From: Fusobacteriales bacterium
GTDB lineage: Bacteria > Fusobacteriota > Fusobacteriia > Fusobacteriales > Fusobacteriaceae
Assembly (NCBI GenBank): GCA_020063625.1
Contig: JAICDD010000001.1
Coordinates: forward strand, 124,001-188,000
Length of the DNA stretch: 64,000 nucleotides
Direction: 5' to 3'
Shown here: positions 27,921 to 35,909 of the stretch, one piece after another
How the letters are laid out: each line of letters starts with the position of its first letter
How positions within the stretch are numbered: position 1 is the stretch's first letter
The notes under the pieces: generated by a model
What the model was told of the DNA's origin: nothing
Database searches by the model: none
The model's input: the letters and a program-made list of their open reading frames with translations, nothing else
Made by a program: the position numbers and the translations under genes

Positions 27921-28592
27921 CTATCTTATCTCTGCATCAATACTTTTTTTCTCAAATTTTTTTCTAAATTTTTCTAATGTTCCAAGTGAATAATATTCCT
28001 CTACTCCTTTATATGCATGTTGATATTGTTGAAGATATATTTTTTTCACTCCTATTGTATTTAGCTTCTCTACAATTTTATCAAAATCCTCTTCTTTTAT
28101 ATATTCTGGATACATTGTTATTCTTATTTCATAATCTATTCCTAATTCTATTATCTCTTTTATATTATTTAATATTTCTTTTATATCAAAATTTGAAAAT
28201 TTTGAATAATCTAATGATTTAAAATCTATTGCTATATAATCTAAATACTCTTTTAACTCTTTTACAATATCTGCATTACTTCCATTTGTATCAAGTTTTA
28301 TTAAAAAATCTTCTCTAACTTCTGTTTTTATTTTTTTTATAAATTTAACTAACTCTTTTCCTTGTAAAGTAGGTTCTCCTCCACTTATACATATACCATC
28401 AAGTAAATTTTTACGTTTTTTTAAAAATTCTATTACTTCTGTTTCTGAGATATATTCAATATTAGTAGGCGAAATGAGTTCATAATTTTGACAAAATTCA
28501 CAATCAAAGTTACAACCTGCTAAAAAAATAGTAGCTACTATTTTCCCTGGGTAATCTACTGTACTACTTTTTATTAAACTCGCTATTTTCAT
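27921..28592 (-). CDS. Anaerobic ribonucleotide reductase activating protein (NrdG-like radical SAM)
   Basis: About 223 residues from the preferred start. The radical SAM motif is C27-N-F-D-C31-E-F-C34, preceded by S-S-T-V-D-Y-P-G-K, the usual opening of this family, and followed by G-I-C-I-S-G-G-E-P-T-L-Q. I chose ATG 28592 because family members begin M-K-I-x-x-L; an ATG at 28604 is also in frame but has poor ribosome-binding spacing. It would generate the glycyl radical of class III ribonucleotide reductase or a related enzyme, implying anaerobic growth. No nrdD is nearby. Confidence 0.85.
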   Translation of the reverse strand: MKIASLIKSSTVDYPGKIVATIFLAGCNFDCEFCQNYELISPTNIEYISETEVIEFLKKRKNLLDGICISGGEPTLQGKELVKFIKKIKTEVREDFLIKLDTNGSNADIVKELKEYLDYIAIDFKSLDYSKFSNFDIKEILNNIKEIIELGIDYEIRITMYPEYIKEEDFDKIVEKLNTIGVKKIYLQQYQHAYKGVEEYYSLGTLEKFRKKFEKKSIDAEIR

Positions 28593-28632
28593 ATCTCTTT
28601 CCATCCCTTTTTCAACATTTTAACTAAACCAA

Positions 28633-28661
28633 ATTATATCATAATAATAAACTTTTTTCAA
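28633..28661 (-). promoter_or_regulatory. Promoter of the nrdG-like - dusB - mutS operon
   Basis: -35 TTGAAA (28661-28656), 17-nt spacer, -10 TATAAT (28638-28633) with an extended TGA. Confidence 0.8.
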
Positions 28662-28670
28662 ATAAAGAAA

Positions 28671-28692
28671 AATCCCCTATTTTTAGGGGATT
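28671..28692 (-). terminator. Terminator after the BI-1 gene
   Basis: AATCCCCTA / TAGGGGATT perfect stem followed on the minus strand by TTTTTC. It separates the BI-1 gene from the next leftward promoter. Confidence 0.88.
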
Positions 28693-28697
28693 AGCTA

Positions 28698-29399
28698 TTA
28701 ATCATCTCTTCTAAGTCCTACTATTCTTAATATATAGATAAATAAATTAATAAAATCTAAATAAAGCATTAAAGCTCCAAATACAGAAAATCTTTCTATT
28801 AATTCTTCATCTCCATTTGACATTACTAAAAGATTATTTTTTATAGTATTCATATCATATCCAATAAATCCTATAAATATTAATACACCAAGATATGATA
28901 CCATCCAATAAATAGCTGCTGTTCTAAAAAACATATTTACTAAAGATAATACAATTAAAGCTATTATTCCTACTCTTAAAAGACTTCCAAATTTTGATAA
29001 GTCCTCTTTTGTTGTATATCCATATATTGCCATTACAGAAAATATAACTACTGTAATAATTAATGCATATATAATAGATGCTGTACTAAAAAATAACATA
29101 AGCAATGATAATGTAGCTCCTGTTAAAGCTGAGTATACTACAAATAGTATCTTAGCAGTTTGTACACTTATTTTTTTTACCATTCCAGACATTGCTACAA
29201 CTACTCCAAATTGTGCAATTACTAATAATAAGAATGATCTTGATACTACCATTGCCATTCCTGGATTAGTCATTATAGAAAATGCTACTCCAAAAGTTAT
29301 TAAAAGTCCAGCTACCATCCAAGTAAGAATTTTAGATATTGTATTTGCCATTACTTTTTCACTTACGTTATAATATCCTCCTCCATTAAATCCATACAT
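28698..29399 (-). CDS. Bax inhibitor-1 / YccA family membrane protein
   Basis: 233 residues with about seven membrane helices: M-A-N-T-I-S-K-I-L-T-W-M-V-A-G-L opens the first helix, and the C-terminal F-G-A-L-M-L-Y-L-D-F-I-N-L-F-I-Y-I-L-R-I is the BI-1 signature. Bacterial BI-1 proteins are implicated in ion leak and FtsH modulation (YccA). Mono-cistronic, with repeat block 2 upstream. RBS AGGAGGGG precedes ATG 29399. Confidence 0.92.
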   Translation of the reverse strand: MYGFNGGGYYNVSEKVMANTISKILTWMVAGLLITFGVAFSIMTNPGMAMVVSRSFLLLVIAQFGVVVAMSGMVKKISVQTAKILFVVYSALTGATLSLLMLFFSTASIIYALIITVVIFSVMAIYGYTTKEDLSKFGSLLRVGIIALIVLSLVNMFFRTAAIYWMVSYLGVLIFIGFIGYDMNTIKNNLLVMSNGDEELIERFSVFGALMLYLDFINLFIYILRIVGLRRDD

Positions 29400-29661
29400 A
29401 TATATCCCCTCCTATAAATTTTTTTAATATTTTTTTAGCTTTATGGCATAAAGAATTTTTAAAACTACTTTATTTACACATGATTATTTATCACAAATTT
29501 TAAAATCTCAGTACTAAGACTCTAAAGATATAATATTCAACACAGAGACTCAGAGCACACTGAGATACACAGAGTTTTAGTTTTTTGAAACCACGAGATT
29601 TACACAGGATAGCACACTAGATTTTTTGTCACGAATTGCACGAATGAATTCTAATTTTTTG

Positions 29662-29750
29662 TTACACAAAGTACACGGAGAAAAGCACTAAGAACCACTA
29701 AGGGTTTTCTCTTTGTGGTTCTGATTTTTTATCTTTGTGTTCTTGTGTAA
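29662..29750. repeat. 89-bp imperfect palindrome in block 2
   Basis: Begins TTACACAAAGTACACGGAG, has AAGAACCACTAAG and CTTTGTGGTTCT near the centre and ends CTTTGTGTTCTTGTGTAA. The two halves are near reverse complements. Confidence 0.75.
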
Positions 29751-29774
29751 TTTTTTCTATTTCGCCTTTGGCCA

Positions 29775-29802
29775 CTTACTTTTTTAAAGATAAAAAAGTA
29801 AG
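29775..29802. repeat. Perfect 12-bp hairpin in repeat block 2
   Basis: Same CTTACTTTTTTA - AAGA - TAAAAAAGTAAG hairpin as at 24030-24057, with matching flanks on both sides. Confidence 0.85.
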
Positions 29803-30146
29803 CAAAAAATCTTTGTGCTAAATAAATCCGCGTTTTTCCGCGGCTAATTTTATTTAATCTTTTTCTCTGCGATACTCTGATTACTCTGTTACTCTGCGTT
29901 GATTTTTTTATTCTCCTCACTCTTTACTTCTTACTGCTTTTTCTATCTTTGTGATACTTTGTGTTCTCTTTTCTTTGTGCTGAATTAAATCCGCATTTTT
30001 CCGTGGTTAATTTTTATTTCCTCTACGATACTCTGATTACTTCGTTACTCTGCGTTGATTTTTTTATTCTCACTACTTACTCTTAACTTCTTACTCTTTA
30101 ATATCTAGCCAAATTTTAAATTTAAAAACTTAAAAATTTATTAAAA

Positions 30147-30182
30147 TTAGCAGAGCATATATCAAATAATTACTCTGCTAAT
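30147..30182 (-). terminator. thrS terminator
   Basis: TTAGCAGAG (30147-30155) pairs with CTCTGCTAA (30173-30181); AT-rich loop of 17 nt, and the minus strand continues TTTTAATAAATTTTT. Confidence 0.75.
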
Positions 30183-30190
30183 TTTTTATA

Positions 30191-32104
30191 CTAATTTTTA
30201 AATACAGGTTTTGACTCAGTTTTTATCATTTCTACAAATTCATTTATATCCATTTCTACTTGTTCTTTTGAACCAAATCTTCTTACATTTACTTTTCTAT
30301 TTTCTACTTCTGATTTTCCTACTATTAATTGTACTGGTATTTTTTGTTTTGCATTTGCTTCTCTTATTTTGTATCCTATTTTTTCAGCTCTATCATCTAT
30401 TTCTACTCTAATTTCCTCATTTTCTAATATTTCTTTTAATTCATTTGCATAAGGTATTACATCATCATTTAATGTAAGTATTTTTACTTGAACTGGTGCA
30501 AGCCAAGTAGGGAATGCTCCTGCATAATGTTCTATAAGTATTCCTAAAAATCTTTCAATACTTCCATACATAGCTCTATGTATCATTATAGGTCTATGTT
30601 TTTCTCCATCTTCACCTATGTATGACATGTCAAATCTTTCAGGAAGATTCATATCTAATTGAATTGTTCCACATTGCCAGATTCTTCCAATAGCATCTTT
30701 TAATTTAAAATCAAGTTTTGGTCCATAAAATGCACCATCTCCAGGATTTAATTTATAATCTTTTCCTGCTTTTGTTACTGCATTAGCAAGGGCTTTTTCT
30801 GAGATATCCCAAATTTCATCACTACCTATTGCTTTTTCTGGTTTTGTAGATAATTCTATATGATATTCTAATCCAAATAGTGAATAAAATTTATCATATA
30901 AAGAGATTACATTTACAACTTCATCTTCAATTTGCTCTTTTGTCATAAATACATGTGCATCATCTTGAGTAAATGCTCTTACCCTAAATAATCCATGAAG
31001 TGCTCCTGAAAATTCATGTCTATGTACATGACCAAACTCTCCCATTCTAAGAGGTAAATCTTTATATGAGTGTAATCCATTTTTATACGCTAATATTCCC
31101 CCTGGACAGTTCATTGGTTTTATTGCAAATTCAAATTTATCTATTTCTGAAGTATACATATTTTCTCTATAGTTAAACCAATGTCCAGAAGTTTCCCAAA
31201 GTTCTTTATTAAGCATCATTGGAGTTTGAATTATTTTATATCCAGCTTTTTTATGTTCTTTTTCCCATATTCTCATTAAAATATTTTTTATTTCCATTCC
31301 TTTTGGTAAGAAAAATGGAAATCCTGGTCCATATTCAGAAATGAAAAATAGTTCTAATTCTTTTCCTAATTTTCTATGATCTCTTTTTTCTGCTTCTTCT
31401 AATAAAGTTAAATAAGCTTTTAAATCTTTATCATCCGCAAAAGCAAATCCATAAATTCTTTGTAGCATTTTGTTATTAGAATCACCTCTCCAATAAGCTC
31501 CTGCTACAGATTTTAATTTAAAAGAACCTAAATATCTAGTAGATGGTACATGCGGTCCTCTACATAAATCAATAAATTCTCCTTGTTTATAAAGTGATAA
31601 TACTTCTCCTTCAGGAATTGCTTTTATTATTTCTACTTTATAAGTTTCTCCCATATTTTCAAAAAATTCTATTGCTTCTTCTCTAGTTTTTTCTTCTCTT
31701 TCTATTTTGATATCTTCTTTTACAATTTTTTTCATTTCAGCTTCAATTTTTTCTAAATCTTCATCTGTAAATTGCTCTTTTGGATCAAAATCATAATAAA
31801 ATCCATTTTCTATAGCTGGACCTATAGTTACTTTTGTTTCTGGAAAAAGTCTAATTACAGCTTGTGCCATTAAATGAGCTGTACTATGTCTAATAATTTC
31901 TAATCCTTCTTCAGTTTCTGGAGTAATTAACTCTACAGTTGCATCTCTATCTAATACATATGTCATATCAACTAATTTTTCATCTACTTTTGCTGCTATC
32001 GCTTTTTTAGCTAAAGAATTACTTATACTTTTAGCTATTTCAAACATATTTACACTATTTTCAAAACTCTTGACATCTCCACTAGGAAGTTTTACGTTTA
32101 TCAT
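30191..32104 (-). CDS. thrS: Threonyl-tRNA synthetase
   Basis: 637 residues, full length. TGS domain (1-60, V-K-L-P-S-G-D), editing domain with R-H-S-T-A-H-L-M-A-Q-A and G-P-A-I-E-N-G-F-Y-Y-D-F, class II core with M-N-C-P-G-G (zinc Cys), R-x-G-E-F-G-x-V-H-R-H-E, D-D-A-H-V-F, and the C-terminal anticodon domain. Charges tRNA-Thr. Preceded by an apparent attenuator with a Thr-containing leader peptide (32166-32344), which fits control by threonyl-tRNA supply. Confidence 0.97.
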   Translation of the reverse strand: MINVKLPSGDVKSFENSVNMFEIAKSISNSLAKKAIAAKVDEKLVDMTYVLDRDATVELITPETEEGLEIIRHSTAHLMAQAVIRLFPETKVTIGPAIENGFYYDFDPKEQFTDEDLEKIEAEMKKIVKEDIKIEREEKTREEAIEFFENMGETYKVEIIKAIPEGEVLSLYKQGEFIDLCRGPHVPSTRYLGSFKLKSVAGAYWRGDSNNKMLQRIYGFAFADDKDLKAYLTLLEEAEKRDHRKLGKELELFFISEYGPGFPFFLPKGMEIKNILMRIWEKEHKKAGYKIIQTPMMLNKELWETSGHWFNYRENMYTSEIDKFEFAIKPMNCPGGILAYKNGLHSYKDLPLRMGEFGHVHRHEFSGALHGLFRVRAFTQDDAHVFMTKEQIEDEVVNVISLYDKFYSLFGLEYHIELSTKPEKAIGSDEIWDISEKALANAVTKAGKDYKLNPGDGAFYGPKLDFKLKDAIGRIWQCGTIQLDMNLPERFDMSYIGEDGEKHRPIMIHRAMYGSIERFLGILIEHYAGAFPTWLAPVQVKILTLNDDVIPYANELKEILENEEIRVEIDDRAEKIGYKIREANAKQKIPVQLIVGKSEVENRKVNVRRFGSKEQVEMDINEFVEMIKTESKPVFKN

Positions 32105-32165
32105 AATAATCTCTCCTTTATATGAATTTATATTTTAATTATTTTTTGATAAATTTATATAACAT

Positions 32166-32196
32166 AAAAAAATACCCAGGTTTATACCAGGGTATT
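32166..32196 (-). terminator. Attenuator terminator of the thrS leader
   Basis: Minus strand AATACCCTGG - TATAAA - CCTGGGTATT, one T-T mismatch, followed by seven T. It is 62 nt before the thrS ATG and cannot be needed by lptD, whose transcript ends upstream of the leader. Confidence 0.85.
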
Positions 32197-32251
32197 ATTA
32201 ATTAAATCATTAAATAAAATAAATAAGCCCTCATACAAACCTAATCCGCAA
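32179..32251 (-). promoter_or_regulatory. Antiterminator and anti-antiterminator arms of the thrS leader
   Basis: On the minus strand GGTTTGTATGAGGG (32241-32228) can pair without gaps with CCCTGGTATAAACC (32192-32179), 13 of 14 positions counting two G-U pairs, and this destroys the terminator's 5' arm. The overlapping TTGCGGATTAGGTTTGTA (32251-32234) can instead pair with leader codons 7-13 (32313-32293): TACAA/TTGTA, ACCTA/TAGGT and CCGCAA/TTGCGG. The two pairings exclude each other, giving a threonine-sensitive switch. Confidence 0.72.
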
Positions 32252-32268
32252 TTTTTGCAATCTAACAT

Positions 32269-32286
32269 AGAGGGAATTTGCCCTCT
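32269..32286 (-). ncRNA. Internal hairpin of the thrS leader
   Basis: AGAGGG - CAAATT - CCCTCT, starting just after the leader peptide stop; it nests inside the leader:anti-antiterminator pairing. Confidence 0.7.
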
Positions 32287-32287
32287 T

Positions 32288-32332
32288 TTATTTTGCGGTA
32301 TAGGTAATTTGTATATTAATAAACTTATTCAT
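32288..32332 (-). CDS. thrS leader peptide, MNKFINIQITYTAK
   Basis: A 14-codon frame with an ideal ribosome-binding site: GGAGGT (32344-32339), 6 nt, ATG. It contains two Thr codons, ACC-TAT-ACC (codons 10 and 12). These ACC codons form part of the 5' arm that pairs with the anti-antiterminator, so a ribosome halted there would free the antiterminator. The transcript starts only a few bases before the RBS, as in classical attenuation leaders. Peptide function beyond sensing is unlikely. Confidence 0.75.
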   Translation of the reverse strand: MNKFINIQITYTAK

Positions 32333-32355
32333 TTTATTACCTCCAATTTTTATTG

Positions 32356-32384
32356 ATTATACTATTTTAAACTATTTTTGTCAA
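32356..32384 (-). promoter_or_regulatory. thrS promoter
   Basis: Consensus -35 TTGACA (32384-32379), 17-nt spacer, consensus -10 TATAAT (32361-32356). It lies immediately after the lptD stop, so the thrS leader is made independently of lptD. Confidence 0.9.
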
Positions 32385-32386
32385 GT

Positions 32387-35300
32387 TTAAATACCTGCCT
32401 CTAATTTTAATCCATTTTCATTAGAATCTTTACCTAGTCCAATAGATTTATCTGGAAATGTAAACAGATTAAAGCTAAATGAGATAGTATAGTCATATCT
32501 TAAATATGTCTGATTCCAATCTAATTCATATGATGTTTGCCACTGTCCAAATTCTATCTCTTTTCCTAATGTAGCTCTTATTTCATCTAAATTTTCTTCA
32601 CTACTGCTATCCTTTAATTCTGTTTTATATTTTGTAGCAAATTTATATATCCATTTTTTATCAATTTCTCCAATTTTTTTAGTAAACTCTAAATAATGTA
32701 TTTTACTTGTACTTAAACTTTTTACACTATTATAAATACTATTTTCTTCATCATAAGAATATATTAATTTATTTTCATCTCTATGAATCTCTAATCTTAT
32801 TTTAAACAACTCTAATGCATTTATAAAATTTGTTTCTTTTGTGTAATTTTTATCAGATTTTAAAGTAAGTGTAAATTTATTATATTTTTTATAAATAGTA
32901 TCATCAGCAATATTATCAATACCAAAAATATCAGTAGTAATACCTCTTTCTTTTTTTACTTGTTCTAAGAATTTTCTTTGAAGTTCTTCTTCTTCTGATT
33001 TTGTTAACTCTACTTGATATTCACCTGTACTATCTGTATATACTACTTTTTCATCTTCCTCTTTTTTTAGATCATTATATTCATAACTAATTTCATTTTG
33101 ATAATAAGAATAATTATTATCAACTTTATTATTATAATCAATTAATTCATAACTATAATTATTATATTCAATTGATTTATCACCAACTAAATAGTTGATT
33201 TTAAATTGATTTTTTAAAATATTTTCACTATAACTATTTACAGCACTTCCTGTACTATCATTATAATCATAAGTAGTATTTGTAGTTATACTATAATTTA
33301 GTGTCCACCATTTATTATTTTTTTCTCCAAAAGAGTATTCAAAACTATTTGTAATATCTTTATCTATATATTTCAAAAAGTTATATGTTCTAATTCTATC
33401 TGAATAATCAAGAGATGTATCAATACTCTCATCTCTTACTTTATTTTTATAATATGATATATTATATTTAAACTCTCTATTATCATCATAAAGTTCTAAC
33501 TTATATTTTTGATTATCTATATTTTTATAATTATCTTCTTGATATGAATTATTTATATCATAAGATGTATAAATTGTTTTTTTATTATCAATACTAAAAT
33601 CTATACTATTTTTTAATGATAAACTTTTTAACCAATCATTTTTATATGCATCATTATATGTTATTAAATTTATATTATATATTGTATCTGTATTTCCAAA
33701 TGCTATTTTTAATTCATTTGATATATCTTTTTTTAAATTTTTTCCATTTAATCTATAATATTCTGAATCTTTAGCATCTGAAATATATGTTACACTGTCA
33801 TTAAAATCTCTATTTCCACTATTATATACAAAATAATTCATATAATAGCTAAATTTATTATCAATTTTAAGGTCATAGTCTCTATAAAAATCTCCTGTAT
33901 TATCATAAATATTTTTAGTTAAAATCTCTTTAGTACTAAATTCTTGTAAAGTATCTTTTTCAAAATATTTATCATATCTTCTATTAATTAAAAAATCTAA
34001 ATTTCCTAGTTTTGTATTTATTTTACTATCTTGATACTCTATTATGTTATAATTAGAATTATTTATAAATTCATCATATCCAGTATCTTCATATAAATCT
34101 CTATCTTTAATAGTTGATTTATAATCTCCCAATACAAGTTTTAATCTTTTACTATTTTTACTTAATTCTGTCTGATATCCATTTTGTTCTATATTTTTTT
34201 CAATAATATCAATAGTTCTATTATATTGTCTATCTCTTGCATTAGTATAACTACTTCTAAATGGATCTTCATCTAAATTAAGTTTTTCATAATTTTTATC
34301 ATAATTATAACTAAATTTTAAATTAAACTTATCATAGATATTATAGTTCCCAATAGTCGCATTAAAATCTTTTGAAGATTTTTCATCATACTGTGCTGTT
34401 GTATAAGGATTATAAGATGTATTAGTATATTTTTTTAATTCTTCATCATCATTATATCTCTCACTATCAGATAAAGTTCTCCATACATCATAATTTGTAT
34501 TTTTATAATAAAAATCTAATTTATATTTTTTATCTACTACTTTATATTCATCCACATTATTATATGATTTTGTATCACTTTTACTAGAACCTGTATCTAA
34601 ATCTTCAAATCTTTCATAATATCCATAAAGTTTATATCTCAAATTATCTTTATCAAATTTTAATTTTGTTTGTATCTCATTATCTACTTCACTTTTATCA
34701 TCTTTATTTAAAATATTTTCATTATTACTATTTATAATTTCTTTTAAAACATCTGTATTATCTACATATTGTATATATGCATATATTGATGTATCTTTAT
34801 TTTTACCAATTTTATCAAAATTTGTAGATAATTCATATCTAGACATTTTTTGTTCATAATTACTATATGGGTCACTTTCACCTGAATCTTCTGCATTACT
34901 TCTTGCATCTTCTACAGCATTTATTGTATTAATTGTCTGATTTTTATATTTCCAGTTTAATTCTCCATTTTTAGTTTTATATGTATGTTCATGTTCAAAA
35001 TCCCATTGCTCTTCATAATCTCCTCTTGGAAAAACTAGAGTATCATAAAACGAAACTTTTCCTTTATTTTCATCATTTACTTTATATACATTTTCAAAAC
35101 TTTCTATAAAAGTTCCTTTTTTAGTAGATTGCTTTAGTGCTAAACTTCCATTTAAATTTTCATTTTCTATACCATAATCAAATCCCCAAATAATATAAGT
35201 TCCATCATCACTATTTGAACCTATTTTAGGAAAAAGTGGAGCTTGTGTTTCTGATTTTAATGAGCTTGCATACCATGGCATCCAAAATATAGGAATTCTT

Positions 35301-35851
35301 CCTGCATATAAAATGTTATTATACGCTACTACTTTTTTACCAGGATATACTAATATTTTTTTTGAGCTCATATGGTAAGGTAATTTAAATCTATCATCTT
35401 GTTCTTTTACTTCTAATGCTTTATGCGAAGTAGTAAACCATGCATTTTTTACCTCAGCTTTATCTGGATAACTAGCTACAAATTGTTCTCCACCATAGTA
35501 AAGTCTATTATGTCTTTTTGGAGCTCCAGATACTTCTACATATGATATTCCATCTTGTATTATAGCTATATTTTTATCTATATTTAAAGTTAATTTATAA
35601 GATTCTACTTTATTATCACCTTTATTAAATATAACTCCATCTTCTGCAATAATTATATTTTTATCTTTTAATTTTCTTAATTTATAAGCTTTTAATTTTA
35701 TATCATCATAATTAAAATTCACTCCACCGCCAGCTTGAAACTCTTCATTTTCAAAGTCTATAATAGCTTCATTAGTATTTATATTAAGTTTATCTCCTGC
35801 TAAAATATTTATTGATAAAATAATATATAGCAATAATATACGTTTTTTCAT
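32387..35851 (-). CDS. lptD: LPS-assembly outer membrane protein LptD
   Basis: About 1154 residues from ATG 35851, which begins the signal peptide M-K-K-R-I-L-L-L-Y-I-I-L. The frame stays open further upstream, but those 46 codons come from repeat block 3. Residues about 20-130 form the OstA/LptA-like periplasmic domain (I-D-F-E-N-E-E-F-Q-A-G-G-G-V, A-E-D-G-V-I-F-N-K-G). Then comes I-P-I-F-W-M-P-W-Y, the conserved LptD entry segment, and a very long Tyr/Asn/Asp-rich beta-barrel ending in S-F-S-F-N-L-F-T-F-P and L-K-L-E-A-G-I. Inserts LPS in the outer leaflet. Larger than E. coli LptD (784). Partner LptE was not seen. Confidence 0.9.
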   Translation of the reverse strand: MKKRILLLYIILSINILAGDKLNINTNEAIIDFENEEFQAGGGVNFNYDDIKLKAYKLRKLKDKNIIIAEDGVIFNKGDNKVESYKLTLNIDKNIAIIQDGISYVEVSGAPKRHNRLYYGGEQFVASYPDKAEVKNAWFTTSHKALEVKEQDDRFKLPYHMSSKKILVYPGKKVVAYNNILYAGRIPIFWMPWYASSLKSETQAPLFPKIGSNSDDGTYIIWGFDYGIENENLNGSLALKQSTKKGTFIESFENVYKVNDENKGKVSFYDTLVFPRGDYEEQWDFEHEHTYKTKNGELNWKYKNQTINTINAVEDARSNAEDSGESDPYSNYEQKMSRYELSTNFDKIGKNKDTSIYAYIQYVDNTDVLKEIINSNNENILNKDDKSEVDNEIQTKLKFDKDNLRYKLYGYYERFEDLDTGSSKSDTKSYNNVDEYKVVDKKYKLDFYYKNTNYDVWRTLSDSERYNDDEELKKYTNTSYNPYTTAQYDEKSSKDFNATIGNYNIYDKFNLKFSYNYDKNYEKLNLDEDPFRSSYTNARDRQYNRTIDIIEKNIEQNGYQTELSKNSKRLKLVLGDYKSTIKDRDLYEDTGYDEFINNSNYNIIEYQDSKINTKLGNLDFLINRRYDKYFEKDTLQEFSTKEILTKNIYDNTGDFYRDYDLKIDNKFSYYMNYFVYNSGNRDFNDSVTYISDAKDSEYYRLNGKNLKKDISNELKIAFGNTDTIYNINLITYNDAYKNDWLKSLSLKNSIDFSIDNKKTIYTSYDINNSYQEDNYKNIDNQKYKLELYDDNREFKYNISYYKNKVRDESIDTSLDYSDRIRTYNFLKYIDKDITNSFEYSFGEKNNKWWTLNYSITTNTTYDYNDSTGSAVNSYSENILKNQFKINYLVGDKSIEYNNYSYELIDYNNKVDNNYSYYQNEISYEYNDLKKEEDEKVVYTDSTGEYQVELTKSEEEELQRKFLEQVKKERGITTDIFGIDNIADDTIYKKYNKFTLTLKSDKNYTKETNFINALELFKIRLEIHRDENKLIYSYDEENSIYNSVKSLSTSKIHYLEFTKKIGEIDKKWIYKFATKYKTELKDSSSEENLDEIRATLGKEIEFGQWQTSYELDWNQTYLRYDYTISFSFNLFTFPDKSIGLGKDSNENGLKLEAGI

Positions 35852-35879
35852 AAAAGAAATATTTCCTCCATTTATTTTT

Positions 35880-35909
35880 ATTATACAAAATTTACAAAGA
35901 ATTTTTGAA
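35880..35909 (-). promoter_or_regulatory. Candidate lptD promoter at the edge of repeat block 3
   Basis: -10 TATAAT (35885-35880); 18 nt upstream is TTCAAA (35909-35904), which belongs to the repeat module TTTTTGAAACCAC. The repeat may therefore provide the -35 element. Only the -10 is convincing. Confidence 0.4.

Larger units (their letters stand above)
29520..30110. repeat. Mosaic repeat block 2 (between thrS and the BI-1 gene)
   Basis: A 790-bp gap (29400-30190), most of it repeats. The left end (29581-29702) parallels block 1: TTTTTTGAAACCACGAGAT, CACGAATTGCACGAATGAA, and the 44-bp unit at 29659-29702. The middle repeats the CGCCTTTGG plus CTTACTTTTTTA hairpin sequence of block 1 nearly base for base. 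AAATCCGCGTTTTTCCG-type modules are at 29824 and 29987. Block-specific direct repeats GATACTCTGATTACT and GTTACTCTGCGTTGATTTTTT occur at 29871-29909 and 30027-30066. A 63-codon frame across it is built from repeats and is not a credible gene. Confidence 0.85.

Noticed and set aside
29729-29920. 63-codon Arg/Lys-rich open frame on the minus strand
   Set aside because: It is made entirely of mosaic repeat modules, has no RBS and resembles no protein family.
29400-30190. Degraded insertion sequence or transposon
   Set aside because: No transposase fragment, clear terminal inverted repeats or target duplication seen; a non-autonomous element remains possible and is covered under findings.
32105-32345. 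T-box riboswitch before thrS
   Set aside because: No AGGGTGGNACCGCG-like T-box sequence and the leader is short; the translated leader model explains the structures better.
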